This document shows positions 7,392-15,566 of a stretch of DNA of 18,021 bases, in pieces. Location of the stretch: contig UQOC01000049.1 of assembly GCA_900542565.1 (NCBI GenBank), forward strand, positions 1 to 18,021. Direction: 5' to 3'. The notes under the pieces were generated by a model, which worked only from the letters and a program-made list of their open reading frames with translations, was not told the origin of the DNA and did no database searches. The translations under genes and the position numbers were made by a program. Source of the stretch: an uncultured Eubacteriales bacterium (lineage in GTDB: Bacteria; Bacillota; Clostridia; Peptostreptococcales; Anaerovoracaceae). Every line of letters begins with the position of its first letter. Position 1 is the stretch's first letter.

Positions 7392-8030
7392 TTATTCCCC
7401 GTCTCCCATATAGTAGATCAGCGCATGAAGGCTGTCGCTCATGTGTACATTTTCAAGCGCAACATTTTCAGGCACATCAAGGTCTACGGCAGTAAGGTTC
7501 CATATGCCTTTGATACCTGCGTCAACAGCCGTATCAGCCACCAGCTGGGCCTTTTCCGCCGGTACGGTGATGACAGCTATGTCAACCTTTTCATTTTTGA
7601 TAAAGTTGCTAAGAGAACCGCATGTCATGATCTGTGCATCTTTAAACTGTACATCGTGTATCTCTTTTATGATCTGCTTTACATCAAAGATCCCTACTAT
7701 CTTGAAATTAGGTTCATTATTGGCCACATAGCTGGCTATCGCCTGTCCCAGCCTTCCGTATCCTATGACGACCATTTTATAGGTCTTATCAAGGCCCAGT
7801 ATGTTGCCTATTTCTTCTCTGAGCTTGGTAACGCTGTATCCGTAGCCCTGCTGGCCAAAGCCGCCAAAAATATTGAGATCCTGCCTGATCTGTGATGCAG
7901 TATAGCCTATAAGGCCGCTCAGATCTTTGGAAGAAATCTTTTCAACGCCTTTCTTCTCCAGTTCTTTCAAATATCTTCTATACCTTGGCAATCTCCTGAT
8001 CACCGCTTTAGAAATCTGTCTCTCGCTCAT
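7392..8030 (-). CDS. rex: Redox-sensing transcriptional repressor Rex
   Basis: Rex binds DNA when the NADH/NAD+ ratio is low and lets go when NADH binds, switching on fermentation and NADH-recycling genes. The protein has 212 residues, typical length. An N-terminal winged helix (about 1-80) includes RLPRYRRYLKELEKKGVEKISS and the recognition region SQIRQDLNIFGGFGQQGYGY. A Rossmann domain then has the dinucleotide loop GYGRLG (90-95), and the C-terminal swap helix ends in HALIYYMG. AAGGA lies about four bases before the ATG. It is a single-gene unit with its own terminator. I could not find a convincing Rex operator in the window. Confidence 0.98.
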   Translation of the reverse strand: MSERQISKAVIRRLPRYRRYLKELEKKGVEKISSKDLSGLIGYTASQIRQDLNIFGGFGQQGYGYSVTKLREEIGNILGLDKTYKMVVIGYGRLGQAIASYVANNEPNFKIVGIFDVKQIIKEIHDVQFKDAQIMTCGSLSNFIKNEKVDIAVITVPAEKAQLVADTAVDAGIKGIWNLTAVDLDVPENVALENVHMSDSLHALIYYMGDGE

Positions 8031-8105
8031 CGTTCCTTACGCCTCTGCTTTCCCGAAAAAAATATCTTCCCAAAATGGTCCATTTATATTTCGTTTAATG
8101 GAAAA

Positions 8106-8125
8106 CCCGCGTTCTGCGGCGCGGG
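8106..8125 (-). terminator. acpP terminator
   Basis: The GC stem CCCGCG/CGCGGG has an eight-base loop. On the minus strand it is followed by TTTTCC. It lies about 30 bases after the acpP stop and separates acpP from rex. Confidence 0.8.
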
Positions 8126-8155
8126 CTAAAATATCCAGCTATGTCAGTTCCAATT

Positions 8156-8383
8156 CTACTTGGATTCTTCCACATATTTGACAAGATCCCTTACAGTCTG
8201 GAACTTCTCAGCTTCTTCATCAGGTATCTCGATACCGTATTCGTCCTCTATGGCCATGATTATTTCAACGGCATCCAGAGAATCCGCTGAAAGATCCTTC
8301 ATCAGGTTGGTATCCATAGTTACTTCCGATTCGTCAACCTGCAGCTGCTCTATGATTATTTCTCTGATTTTTTCAAAAACCAT
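8156..8383 (-). CDS. acpP: Acyl carrier protein
   Basis: This carrier of growing fatty-acyl chains has 75 residues, is strongly acidic, and carries the phosphopantetheine site DSLDAVE with Ser35. Helix II follows ([23 protein letters not shown]). GGAGG lies seven bases before the ATG. It has its own promoter and terminator and is not inside a fab cluster here, so it may serve general lipid synthesis from a separate locus or be one of several ACPs. Confidence 0.97.
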   Translation of the reverse strand: MVFEKIREIIIEQLQVDESEVTMDTNLMKDLSADSLDAVEIIMAIEDEYGIEIPDEEAEKFQTVRDLVKYVEESK

Positions 8384-8422
8384 TCTTAAGCCTCCAAATT
8401 TGATTTCTTTTAGACTATGGTT

Positions 8423-8451
8423 ATTATAAATATTTTCTTACCCTATTGCAA
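8423..8451 (-). promoter_or_regulatory. acpP promoter
   Basis: TTGCAA (8446-8451) and TATAAT (8423-8428) are 17 bases apart on the minus strand, about 35 bases upstream of the acpP start. The flanks are AT-rich. Confidence 0.75.
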
Positions 8452-8516
8452 GATACTTTTTTGTTCAATTTGTGATTTTTTTAATAGATTTTCAAAATTT
8501 ACATAAAAACTGCAGT

Positions 8517-10460
8517 TTATTCAAGCTCCATCCACTCTTCAAGAGCTTCGTCATGGCGCAGTTTATTTTCTTCCAGTTCACGGCTCAGGTCCGCAAGCAT
8601 CTGATAGTCTGAGGCATTTTCCGGCAGGCATATGGCGGCTTCCAGTTCCTTGATCTTTGCCTCTATCTTTGAAATCTCATTTTCGAGATTTTCCCGGCGC
8701 CGAGTCCTGCGCCGCTGTTCGGCCTCTTTTTCCTTGTTGAGCCTGCGCTGCTCCTCGGCGGTAAGTGGCTGTACGCCCGATTCCTGAGGATCTTCACTGT
8801 CTGCGCTGTTTCCCATAGCCTCAAGATACTTTTTTCCGGACTCTATCTGTTCTTTCTTTTCCATATAGTAATCATACCTGCCAAGGTACTCGGTCACGCC
8901 CTCCGGCGTCAGTTCAAGTATGCGGTCAGGTATCTTCTGCAGAAAATATCTGTCGTGGGATACTATTATGGCTGTTCCCGGAAATTCCGCCAGAGCATCT
9001 TCAAACACTTCTTTTGATTCTATATCCATGTGATTGGTCGGTTCGTCAAGAAGCAGCGTATTGGCTCCGCCCAGCATCATCTTCAGGAGTGAAAGCCTTG
9101 CTTTTTCGCCGCCGCTCAGGTCGGAGACTTTAAGAAAAACATCATCGCCTCTGAAAAGGAACCGTCCCAGGACAGACCTCATCTTAGTGTCCGTATAAAG
9201 CCTGTAGGTTTCTTTCATTTCTCCGAGGACCGTATTGTTTGGATCAAGGAGCATCTGGCCCTGATCGTAATAGCCGAAAGTCACATTGTGGCCTATCTTC
9301 ACCCGTCCCGAATCCGGCGCCAGCTGATTCATTATTATCTTCAGCAGGGTTGTCTTTCCAATGCCATTGCGGCCGACAATACAGATCTTTTCTCCTCTCT
9401 TGATGTCCATGTTCACATGGTCAAAAAGCACTCTCCTGTCTTTACCTATACCGAAAGATTTTTTCAGGTCTTCCGTTATTATGACATCGCCGCCTGACTG
9501 AAACTCCTGCTGGAAGCGTATTTTCATGGAGTCTTCGGCACTCTGGGGTTTTTCTATCCTGTCGATCATATCAAGGCGCTTTTCTCTTGATCTTGCCCTT
9601 TTGGCAAGATGTTCCGTGCCGCGCTCTTTCATGGCTCGTATGATGGCTTCCTGCCTGGCGATCTCCCGCTGCTGGTTTTCATAAGCCTTCATGTCAGCCT
9701 CAGCAAGCCGGCGTTTTTTTTCAAGATACTGGTCATAATTGCCGTCATAGGTTCTGAGCCTGTGATGCTCGATCTCAAATATCCGGTTTACTATCCTGTT
9801 GAGAAAATACCTGTCGTGGGACACTATGACCATACTGCCCCGGTAGGCAGAAAGATACTGCTCCAGCCATTTGAGCATGCCTATATCCAGATGGTTGGTC
9901 GGTTCGTCAAGGATGAGCAGATCCGGTTTTTCCAGCAGCAGAGCAGCAAGGGCCAGTCTGGTACGCTCTCCTCCTGAAAGGCTTTTGATCTTCTTGTCGT
10001 GGTACTCCGGTCCGAAAGCCATGGAAGTGAGGATGCCGTTCATCTCGGACTTATAAGTATATCCGCCCTTCCGGTCATATTCCTGCTGTAGGCTGTCCAG
10101 TCTGTGCAGCAGCCTTTCATCTTCCGGATGGGCCGCCGCCTGATCGGCTGCCTTCATTATCTGCTTTTCCATATCCCTGAGAGGCTCAAATATGCTTTCT
10201 ATTGCCTCGATGACCGTCATGTCCTCCCTGAAAGTGTCACGCTGCCTCAGGTAGCCTATCCTCAGATCTGAAGGTACGAAAACATGACCTTCATCAGGTG
10301 CCAGCGCTGCGGTCATCATATTGAGCAGGGTAGTCTTTCCTGCTCCGTTCCGTCCTATGAGACCTATGCGGTCTCCGCTGTTTATATGAAAGTCTGCATC
10401 TTTTATTATAACATCTGTCCCGTATGCTTTTGTAAGATTGCTTGCGGATAAAACTATCAT
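8517..10460 (-). CDS. ABC-F family ATPase (ribosome-associated, YdiF/Uup-like)
   Basis: This is a soluble protein with two ABC ATPase domains and no membrane segments. Family members bind the ribosomal E site and affect translation or antibiotic protection. It has 647 residues. Domain 1 has Walker A GRNGAGKTT (36-44), signature LSGGERTRLALAALLL and Walker B LLILDEPTNHLD. A charged linker (about 235-310, rich in Lys/Arg/Glu) corresponds to the P-site tRNA-interaction motif. Domain 2 has GRNGIGKTT, LSGGEKARLSLLKMML and LLLDEPTNHMD. A C-terminal coiled coil (about 560-647) follows. The ATG at 10460 follows AGGAG by six bases and is preferred to an upstream in-frame start at 10499 that would overlap tsaD. 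It is last in the ribU-tsa operon. Exact subfamily is not determinable by eye; nothing marks it as an antibiotic-resistance type. Confidence 0.94.
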   Translation of the reverse strand: MIVLSASNLTKAYGTDVIIKDADFHINSGDRIGLIGRNGAGKTTLLNMMTAALAPDEGHVFVPSDLRIGYLRQRDTFREDMTVIEAIESIFEPLRDMEKQIMKAADQAAAHPEDERLLHRLDSLQQEYDRKGGYTYKSEMNGILTSMAFGPEYHDKKIKSLSGGERTRLALAALLLEKPDLLILDEPTNHLDIGMLKWLEQYLSAYRGSMVIVSHDRYFLNRIVNRIFEIEHHRLRTYDGNYDQYLEKKRRLAEADMKAYENQQREIARQEAIIRAMKERGTEHLAKRARSREKRLDMIDRIEKPQSAEDSMKIRFQQEFQSGGDVIITEDLKKSFGIGKDRRVLFDHVNMDIKRGEKICIVGRNGIGKTTLLKIIMNQLAPDSGRVKIGHNVTFGYYDQGQMLLDPNNTVLGEMKETYRLYTDTKMRSVLGRFLFRGDDVFLKVSDLSGGEKARLSLLKMMLGGANTLLLDEPTNHMDIESKEVFEDALAEFPGTAIIVSHDRYFLQKIPDRILELTPEGVTEYLGRYDYYMEKKEQIESGKKYLEAMGNSADSEDPQESGVQPLTAEEQRRLNKEKEAEQRRRTRRRENLENEISKIEAKIKELEAAICLPENASDYQMLADLSRELEENKLRHDEALEEWMELE

Positions 10461-10495
10461 CTTCTTCTCCTGATCTCTTACATCAGCGTCCAGAC

Positions 10496-11512
10496 TCAAA
10501 GCGGCAGGTTTGCATATGCGTCCATGTCAAGGCCGTCAGTTTTTCCTGCCTTGTATTTATAGTAAGCCGCGCATCCTATCATGGCTCCGTTATCTGTACA
10601 TAATACAGGTGAAGGGATATACAGATCTATTCCTTCTTTCCGGCAGCTTTCCGCCAGCGCCGCTCTCAGCGCTGAATTTGCTGCTACGCCTCCTGCTGTC
10701 ACCAGTTTGCCGTATCCGGCCTCTATGGCTGCGTTTACGGCCTTTTCCACTATGACATCGACTACCGCCTGCTGAAAGCTTGCTGCCACATCGGCTTTAT
10801 TTATATCTTTTTTTGCCTGTCTGGCGCTGTTCATATAGTTGAGCACAGCGGTCTTGAGTCCGCTGAAGCTGAAATCGTAGCTGTCTTTTTCCAGCATGAC
10901 CCTTTTAAAGTGTATGGCATTCGGGTCCCCATCCCTGGCCAGCTTATCTATCTTGGGTCCTCCCGGATAGCCAAGTCCCAGTACCCTGGCTACCTTGTCA
11001 TAAGCTTCCCCTGCCGCATCATCTCTGGTCTGGCCGATGACATGGCATTGGGTATATGTGGCCATCTGTGCTATGTCAGTATGGCCGCCGCTGACGATCA
11101 GAGCCGTAAAAGGAGGCTCCAGGTTCTTGAACTCAATGAAATTGGCGGAAATATGTCCCATGAGATGATGTACTCCCACCAGAGGCTTTCCTGCTGCCAT
11201 GGCTACAGCCTTTGCTGTGGCTATTCCTATGAGCAGCGCACCGACAAGACCGGGTCCCTTGGTAACTCCGATCAGGTCTATATCCTCAAGAGTAACTCCG
11301 GCTTCGTCAAGGGCCCTGTCCATGACTCCGTTGATGTTCTCAAGATGATGTCTCGATGCTATTTCCGGTACTACTCCGCCGTAGTTTTTAAATATATCTA
11401 TCTGTGAGGATATGATGTTTGACAAAACTTCCCGTCCGTCTGCCATCACTGCGACAGCAGTCTCATCACAGCTGGACTCGAAAGCCAGTGTCAAAAATTT
11501 TCCGTCTTTCAT
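10496..11512 (-). CDS. tsaD: tRNA N6-adenosine threonylcarbamoyltransferase TsaD
   Basis: TsaD moves the threonylcarbamoyl group from threonylcarbamoyl-AMP to A37 of ANN-decoding tRNAs, working with TsaB and TsaE. It has 338 residues. The ASKHA-fold start is LTLAFESSCDETAVAV, the metal-binding motif is HHLMGH (His116, His120), followed by VSGGHTDI and the C-terminal AGGVAANSALR and CTDNGAMIG. The ATG at 11512 is chosen because GGAGG lies seven bases upstream and the ATG overlaps the rimI TGA (ATGA); a longer in-frame start to 11551 would lie deep inside rimI. All three partners of the bacterial complex are present in this operon. Confidence 0.98.
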   Translation of the reverse strand: MKDGKFLTLAFESSCDETAVAVMADGREVLSNIISSQIDIFKNYGGVVPEIASRHHLENINGVMDRALDEAGVTLEDIDLIGVTKGPGLVGALLIGIATAKAVAMAAGKPLVGVHHLMGHISANFIEFKNLEPPFTALIVSGGHTDIAQMATYTQCHVIGQTRDDAAGEAYDKVARVLGLGYPGGPKIDKLARDGDPNAIHFKRVMLEKDSYDFSFSGLKTAVLNYMNSARQAKKDINKADVAASFQQAVVDVIVEKAVNAAIEAGYGKLVTAGGVAANSALRAALAESCRKEGIDLYIPSPVLCTDNGAMIGCAAYYKYKAGKTDGLDMDAYANLPL

Positions 11513-12006
11513 CTTGCGTCCTCCGGCACGCTTTCTGCTGTGTTCCTCCACATTATAAAAGCGTCTTCTCCATTGTCCTGATAATACCCTTTTCTTTCTC
11601 CGGCGATCTCAAATCCGGATTTTTTATAAAGGCTTATGGCCGGCCCGTTGCTCTTACGCACCTCAAGGGTATGACTTTTTACCCCGTTTTCTTCGGTTAC
11701 GCGGAGCAAAACCGCCAGCATTGCCTCTCCTATGTGCTTTCTCCTGTATTCAGGCGCTACCGCAACATTTGTTATGTGTCCTTCTCCGGCAATGTTCCAT
11801 ATCCCGGCATAACCGGCTATGACGGCAGGCGCAGGCTCTGAGGATCCTCCTGGCTGCTCGGCCACTATGTACAAAGCCAGCTTGTTTTTTACCACATCAT
11901 AATATACAGAATCATATGACCACGGATCGGCAAAGCAGCGTTTTTCCAGTTCTGCTATGGCAGCCACATCCTTTTCCGCCGCCTGTCTGATTATAAGTTC
12001 ACTCAT
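11509..12006 (-). CDS. rimI: Ribosomal-protein-alanine N-acetyltransferase RimI (GNAT)
   Basis: This GNAT-fold acetyltransferase is named for N-terminal acetylation of ribosomal protein S18 in E. coli. It has 165 residues. The acetyl-CoA loop is at ITNVAVAPEYRRKHIGEAML (Q/RxxGxG/A variant RRKHIG), and LEVRKSNGPAISLYKKSGF provides the conserved Glu and Tyr of the family. A short Gly-Ser-Ser-Glu-Pro-Ala-Pro insertion around residue 53 lengthens a loop. It commonly sits between tsaB and tsaD in Firmicutes, as here. The ribosome binding site is weak (AGGGAAAG), which suggests coupling to the frame ahead of it. The S18 substrate is inferred from context. Confidence 0.93.
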   Translation of the reverse strand: MSELIIRQAAEKDVAAIAELEKRCFADPWSYDSVYYDVVKNKLALYIVAEQPGGSSEPAPAVIAGYAGIWNIAGEGHITNVAVAPEYRRKHIGEAMLAVLLRVTEENGVKSHTLEVRKSNGPAISLYKKSGFEIAGERKGYYQDNGEDAFIMWRNTAESVPEDAR

Positions 12007-12109
12007 GATCGTCTTTCCCTATGGACAATGCTGCAGGTCTCCTGAAATTCCGGATAAATTGCAGCATTTCTGCAATGCCGCCTGCCGACATGCCTGTCAA
12101 GTCCCTCAT
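11999..12109 (-). CDS. Possible 36-codon ORF bridging tsaB and rimI
   Basis: The 99-base tsaB-rimI gap is spanned by an open frame (MRDLTGMSAGGIAEMLQFIR...). Its ATG overlaps the tsaB TGA (ATGA) and its stop lies just inside rimI. It has no recognisable domain. GGAGG lies only one base before the ATG, too close for normal initiation, so translation would depend on re-initiation. It could carry ribosomes across the gap to the weak rimI start, or be chance. A 9-bp inverted repeat (AATGCTGCA 12027-12035 with TGCAGCATT 12060-12068) lies within it. Confidence 0.3.
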   Translation of the reverse strand: MRDLTGMSAGGIAEMLQFIRNFRRPAALSIGKDDHE

Positions 12110-12861
12110 ACCTCCGTAAAACTGCCAAGCTTAAGCTGACCAGCTTCCAGTTTCTGCTGTGCCTCAGCTTTACGCATATATTCAGGCAGGCATTGTTCCG
12201 GGTCTGTCAGGAGTTCTCCCTGCTTTATCTTTTCCAGAGCCAAAAGCCCTGCCGACGGTGCGTCCTGGTAACGGATCTCCTTCGGCGCAAAGAAATAATC
12301 TTCGCCGAGCCTGTACCCGCACAGTTCCAATACACCTGTTATCTTGCTTTCGTATGCGTCTATCCCATCTCCGAAAAATATGACCCGTTGTCCTGCAGCA
12401 AATACTGAGGCACGGAGATTTTCCAGCACATCGTCGATCATATAAGGCCCCGGTCTCATCGTCCCTTCGACCATGCCGTAGACCTGTCCCCGCCTGGCAT
12501 TTATTACAGCGCATATCACCTTGCCTGCACAATGATCGGGATGCAAGCTCCTTTTCATCAGAAAGCTTTCCAGAGTGCCTACAGCAGCTATAGGCTTTTT
12601 CCACACCTGGCATAAAGCCCGCGCGGTAGTAACGCCTATCCTTATGCCTGTAAACGACCCCGGACCGGCTGATACAGCTATGCAGTCCGGTTCTACACCT
12701 GATCCTGCACCGTCTCCTCCTGTTATATCCTGAATCATTGGCGTAAGGTCTTTCAGATGATTTTTTTGCTGATCGGAATTTTTTTCCTTTAAGATCCTGT
12801 TATCTTCTAAAAGAGCTACGGAGCACAGCAGGCCCGTAGTCTCAATGGCTAAAATGTACAT
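12106..12861 (-). CDS. tsaB: tRNA t6A biosynthesis scaffold protein TsaB
   Basis: TsaB is a catalytically silent ASKHA-fold partner that dimerises with TsaD and is needed for t6A formation. It has 251 residues, starts MYILAIETTGLLCSVALLEDN, and carries the conserved AVSAGPGSFTGIRIGVTTAR segment and INARRGQVYG. It lacks the metal-binding His pair of TsaD, as expected. Its start lies 13 bases inside the end of tsaE, which implies coupled translation. The C-terminal tail after about 225 (EAQQKLEAGQLK) is polar. Confidence 0.97.
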   Translation of the reverse strand: MYILAIETTGLLCSVALLEDNRILKEKNSDQQKNHLKDLTPMIQDITGGDGAGSGVEPDCIAVSAGPGSFTGIRIGVTTARALCQVWKKPIAAVGTLESFLMKRSLHPDHCAGKVICAVINARRGQVYGMVEGTMRPGPYMIDDVLENLRASVFAAGQRVIFFGDGIDAYESKITGVLELCGYRLGEDYFFAPKEIRYQDAPSAGLLALEKIKQGELLTDPEQCLPEYMRKAEAQQKLEAGQLKLGSFTEV

Positions 12862-13277
12862 TTATAGGTCCTCTCCCCTTCTGAGGCTCCGTATTCTATG
12901 CATATGAACATAGAATCTTCCGGGAGCTGCGGCATTACCATATCAGCCCATTCTACCACACAAAGGCCGTCTCCGTCAAAATACTCGTCTGCGCCTATAT
13001 CAAACAATTCCTCCGGATCACCGATCCTGTAGACATCAAAATGATACAATGGCATCCGGCCGCCATGGTATTCCCTGACTATCATAAAAGTAGGGCTGCT
13101 TATGTTTTCTTCCACACCGAGACCTCTGGCTATATATTTTGTCAGAGTGGTCTTTCCGGTCCCCAGATCTCCTATAAGGCCGATCACCTGTCCCGGCACA
13201 GCTTCCTGTCCTATTTTCAGTCCAAATTCTTTGGTTTCTTCTTCGTTTTTTATGTTTATCGTTCTCTTGATTTCCAT
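12849..13277 (-). CDS. tsaE: tRNA t6A biosynthesis ATPase TsaE
   Basis: TsaE is the P-loop ATPase that resets the TsaB-TsaD complex between rounds. It has 142 residues, usual length. Walker A is GDLGTGKTT (36-44), followed by ISSPTFMIVREYHG, YHFDVYRI and the conserved VVEWAD. The ATG is four bases downstream of the ribU stop, with AGGA upstream, so the start belongs to the same message. Confidence 0.97.
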   Translation of the reverse strand: MEIKRTINIKNEEETKEFGLKIGQEAVPGQVIGLIGDLGTGKTTLTKYIARGLGVEENISSPTFMIVREYHGGRMPLYHFDVYRIGDPEELFDIGADEYFDGDGLCVVEWADMVMPQLPEDSMFICIEYGASEGERTYKCTF

Positions 13278-13281
13278 TGTC

Positions 13282-13827
13282 CTAATTTTTGTGGAGGAAA
13301 GGCGATATCCTCTTGTAAACTATAAATGTAACAATGCTGTTGATACCTGCTTTTACCACATTAAACAGTATGATGAACGGCATGAGTCCCATTACCGCTT
13401 CCAGCGTAACTCCCATGAACATGGGCGTTATCCACATGTTGGCAAACACCATGACTGCTGCCATGGCTGCGGTCCCTGCTCCCAGTCCTATTATCGCATG
13501 AGCCTTTGTCTTGTGCCTTGCATATATTATGCTTGATACCAGCACGAGCACCGATGTGGCGATTATGTGCATGATAATGCCATAAAGGCCGCTGGCAGAG
13601 CTGACCGTAAGGCCCTGGATAAGCGATGTCACCACAGTCAGTATCAGGCCGGCCACCAGACCGAAAGCAAAGGCTCCCACAAGGATCGGGATGTCTGCCG
13701 GATCATATTCCAGAAACGCCACCGCCGGAAATATGGGCAGATGTATCACCATCACCAAAACTATCGATATGGCCACGAGCATGGCCATCTTGGCTATTTT
13801 TGCGCTGTTTGTCTTTTGATTTGTCAT
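13282..13827 (-). CDS. ribU: Riboflavin ECF transporter S component RibU
   Basis: RibU is the membrane protein that captures riboflavin and delivers it through the shared ECF energising module (ecfA/A'/T, not in this window). It has 181 residues and about six hydrophobic segments, beginning with AKMAMLVAISIVLVMVIHLP. The segment FLEYDPADIPILVGAFAFG matches the conserved RibU loop. The ATG at 13827 is preferred to a longer frame to 13905, because an AGAGAGGA site precedes it and the longer frame would cover the terminator hairpin. An FMN riboswitch directly upstream fixes the substrate as a flavin. It heads the operon that continues into tsaE. Confidence 0.95.
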   Translation of the reverse strand: MTNQKTNSAKIAKMAMLVAISIVLVMVIHLPIFPAVAFLEYDPADIPILVGAFAFGLVAGLILTVVTSLIQGLTVSSASGLYGIIMHIIATSVLVLVSSIIYARHKTKAHAIIGLGAGTAAMAAVMVFANMWITPMFMGVTLEAVMGLMPFIILFNVVKAGINSIVTFIVYKRISPFLHKN

Positions 13828-13887
13828 AACACAATTCCTCTCTTTTCTTTGATAGTTATAAAAGGAATCTGTCAGGAGCATAAGGAA

Positions 13888-13916
13888 AGCCTTGATACAA
13901 GGCAAATATCAAGGCT
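13888..13916 (-). terminator. Expression-platform terminator of the FMN riboswitch
   Basis: AGCCTTGATA and TATCAAGGCT form a perfect 10-bp stem around a nine-base loop, followed on the minus strand by TTTCCTTAT. It lies between the aptamer and ribU, where FMN binding would favour early termination. The T-tract is interrupted, so some read-through is expected even with ligand. A second short palindrome TTATCTCGATAA (about 13935) may be part of the alternative fold. Confidence 0.75.
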
Positions 13917-13959
13917 CTACAAATCGCACAACCGTTATCTCGATAACTTATGTCAGTTT

Positions 13960-14101
13960 GTTTCTCCCATCCGGACTATTACCGTCGGTCCAGGAATTTC
14001 ACCTGGTCGGCTCGCATGACCCCTCCCCGCCTGCGCGGAATGGGGCTCCAGCAAGTTCGCGGACTCTACCGCCGGTGAGGAATCTCACCTCGCCCTGAAA
14101 C
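13960..14101 (-). ncRNA. FMN riboswitch (RFN element)
   Basis: Read on the minus strand, the leader shows the conserved blocks of the RFN aptamer in order: CAGGGCGAGGTGAGATTCC, TCACCGGCGGTAGAGTCCGC, a variable GC-rich hairpin, then GAGCCGACCAGGTGAAATTCC, GGACCGACGGTAATAGTCC and GGATGGGAGAAAC. It senses flavin mononucleotide. The first helix starts near 14101 and the closing strand ends near 13960. The terminator hairpin downstream makes a transcriptional off-switch the likely mechanism. Confidence 0.97.
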
Positions 14102-14117
14102 AGATCGTATATACACG

Positions 14118-15554
14118 CTAAATATTATAGTCTTCCGAGGCAAGTTTGTAAATAGCCTCTGTATAGATTTTTGTCATAAGGTCAAGCCTTTCAAGTCTGA
14201 TACACTCGTCTTTCTGATGCATAAGATCTTCATCGCCCGGAAAAAGCGCCCCGAAAGCGATGACTCCCGGCGTAGCCCTGGCATAGGTACCTCCCCCTAT
14301 TACAAGTGGCTGCGACTTTTCATCACCTGTATTTTCTCTGTAGACGCTCATCAGTGTTTTCACAATGGGTGAATCTGCATCAATATAGATAGGTTCTTTA
14401 TCCTCGGCCTTTACCAGTCCGATATTGTAATCACTGAGCACCGGTTCCATGGCGTCATATACCTGCTGCGCACTGCCGCTTACCGGATATCTGATGTTTA
14501 TGGTCAGGCTGCCCATCTCTCCGTCAATTTCTGCCATACCCACATTGAACACCAGATTTCCGGAAATGTCGTCCCTGAAGTCTATGCCCAGATTCTCGCC
14601 TTTGAGGCAGAAACCGATATATTTGTTATAGAACTCTATAAAGTCATTCTGGTCCTCGTTTACGAATGTCAGCCTGCCCAGAAAGTCCATCATCACGGAA
14701 ATGGCATTGAGTCCCTTTTCCGGAGCCGCTCCGTGTGCAGAGATGCCTGATACGGTTATCTCCATGGCCTTGCCTGCTCCTCTGCAGTTGATCTTATGGC
14801 CTGTTTCCTCTCTGTACCTTGCAACTGCCTCTTTAACGCCCTGATAGCCGTCACCTTTTGTGTTGTTTACCACCACCCGGCAAAAATCGGCTACGCTGTT
14901 GGGCGCATTGCCGCCTTTAAGGGATCTGAGGGTGAGGCCTTCTGCGGAAAATTTTCCGAACTTCTTTGCCAGACCGAAGATCATCAGTCCTTTTTCCCCG
15001 TTTATCAGCGGGAAATCCGCATCAGGCGTAAATCCGTAATCCGGCCGTTTTTCTTTTTCAAAATAATATTTGATGCCTTTCCATCCGCTTTCTTCATCCA
15101 GTCCCAATATCAGCCTTACTGTCGGCTCCGGGACGAATCCGGCGTCTTTGAGGGCTTTCATGGCATAAAGGCAGGAAATTACCGGTCCTTTATCGTCAAG
15201 GGTCCCACGGCCATACATCTTTCCATCTGCGATCTCGCCCCCGTAAGGTTCGTGGCCCCAGCCGCTTCCGGCCGGAACCACATCAAGATGCCCTATGATC
15301 GCCATGATCTTGCCGTTTTTTCCGGGAAGGTCAATATGTCCGCCATAATTGTCCACATTCCTGACTTCAAATCCCAGCTGGCGGCCTATCTCCAAGGTGG
15401 CCTCAAGGGCCTCCTGAACACCTGCCCCAAAAGGATATATCCGGCCGTCGCTGTCAGTCACCTGATCTTTTTCTTCGCTGTTTATCCTTATAACCTTTTG
15501 AAGGGATGCGATCATCGCATCCCTGTTTTTTTCAAGATATTTCTCGTATTCCAT
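14118..15554 (-). CDS. pepV: M20-family dipeptidase PepV / Sapep
   Basis: This zinc dipeptidase hydrolyses dipeptides in the cytoplasm. It has 478 residues, usual length. Metal and catalytic motifs are GHLDVVPAG (His89, Asp91), RGTLDDKGP (Asp120), LDEESGWKG (Glu154/Glu155) and PDADFP, plus a C-terminal histidine in LMHQKDE. A lid/dimer-like insertion lies at about 185-385, and the glycine loop GGGTYAR binds the carboxylate. The start at 15554 has AAAGG about nine bases upstream. It follows the NifU-like gene by 12 bases and is the last gene of that run. An adjacent peptide- or amino-acid-binding lipoprotein fits peptide use. Confidence 0.95.
   Translation of the reverse strand: MEYEKYLEKNRDAMIASLQKVIRINSEEKDQVTDSDGRIYPFGAGVQEALEATLEIGRQLGFEVRNVDNYGGHIDLPGKNGKIMAIIGHLDVVPAGSGWGHEPYGGEIADGKMYGRGTLDDKGPVISCLYAMKALKDAGFVPEPTVRLILGLDEESGWKGIKYYFEKEKRPDYGFTPDADFPLINGEKGLMIFGLAKKFGKFSAEGLTLRSLKGGNAPNSVADFCRVVVNNTKGDGYQGVKEAVARYREETGHKINCRGAGKAMEITVSGISAHGAAPEKGLNAISVMMDFLGRLTFVNEDQNDFIEFYNKYIGFCLKGENLGIDFRDDISGNLVFNVGMAEIDGEMGSLTINIRYPVSGSAQQVYDAMEPVLSDYNIGLVKAEDKEPIYIDADSPIVKTLMSVYRENTGDEKSQPLVIGGGTYARATPGVIAFGALFPGDEDLMHQKDECIRLERLDLMTKIYTEAIYKLASEDYNI
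14124..14152 (-). promoter_or_regulatory. Promoter of the FMN riboswitch-ribU-tsa operon, inside pepV 3' end
   Basis: TTTACA (14147-14152) and TATAAT (14124-14129) are 17 bases apart on the minus strand. Both boxes lie within the last codons of pepV, whose stop is at 14118. The predicted transcript start is about 15 bases before the riboswitch. Confidence 0.8.
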
Positions 15555-15566
15555 AAGCGAGTACCT

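Noticed and set aside
8456..8516. AAACTGCAGTTT next to the ABC-F stop as a terminator
   Set aside because: The palindrome has no loop, and the T-rich run after it is modest. It could contribute weakly but does not meet the pattern of an intrinsic terminator.
12182..12613. 143-codon minus-strand frame inside tsaB
   Set aside because: It is an alternative frame of tsaB with low-likelihood composition (many Arg/Cys) and no start signals.
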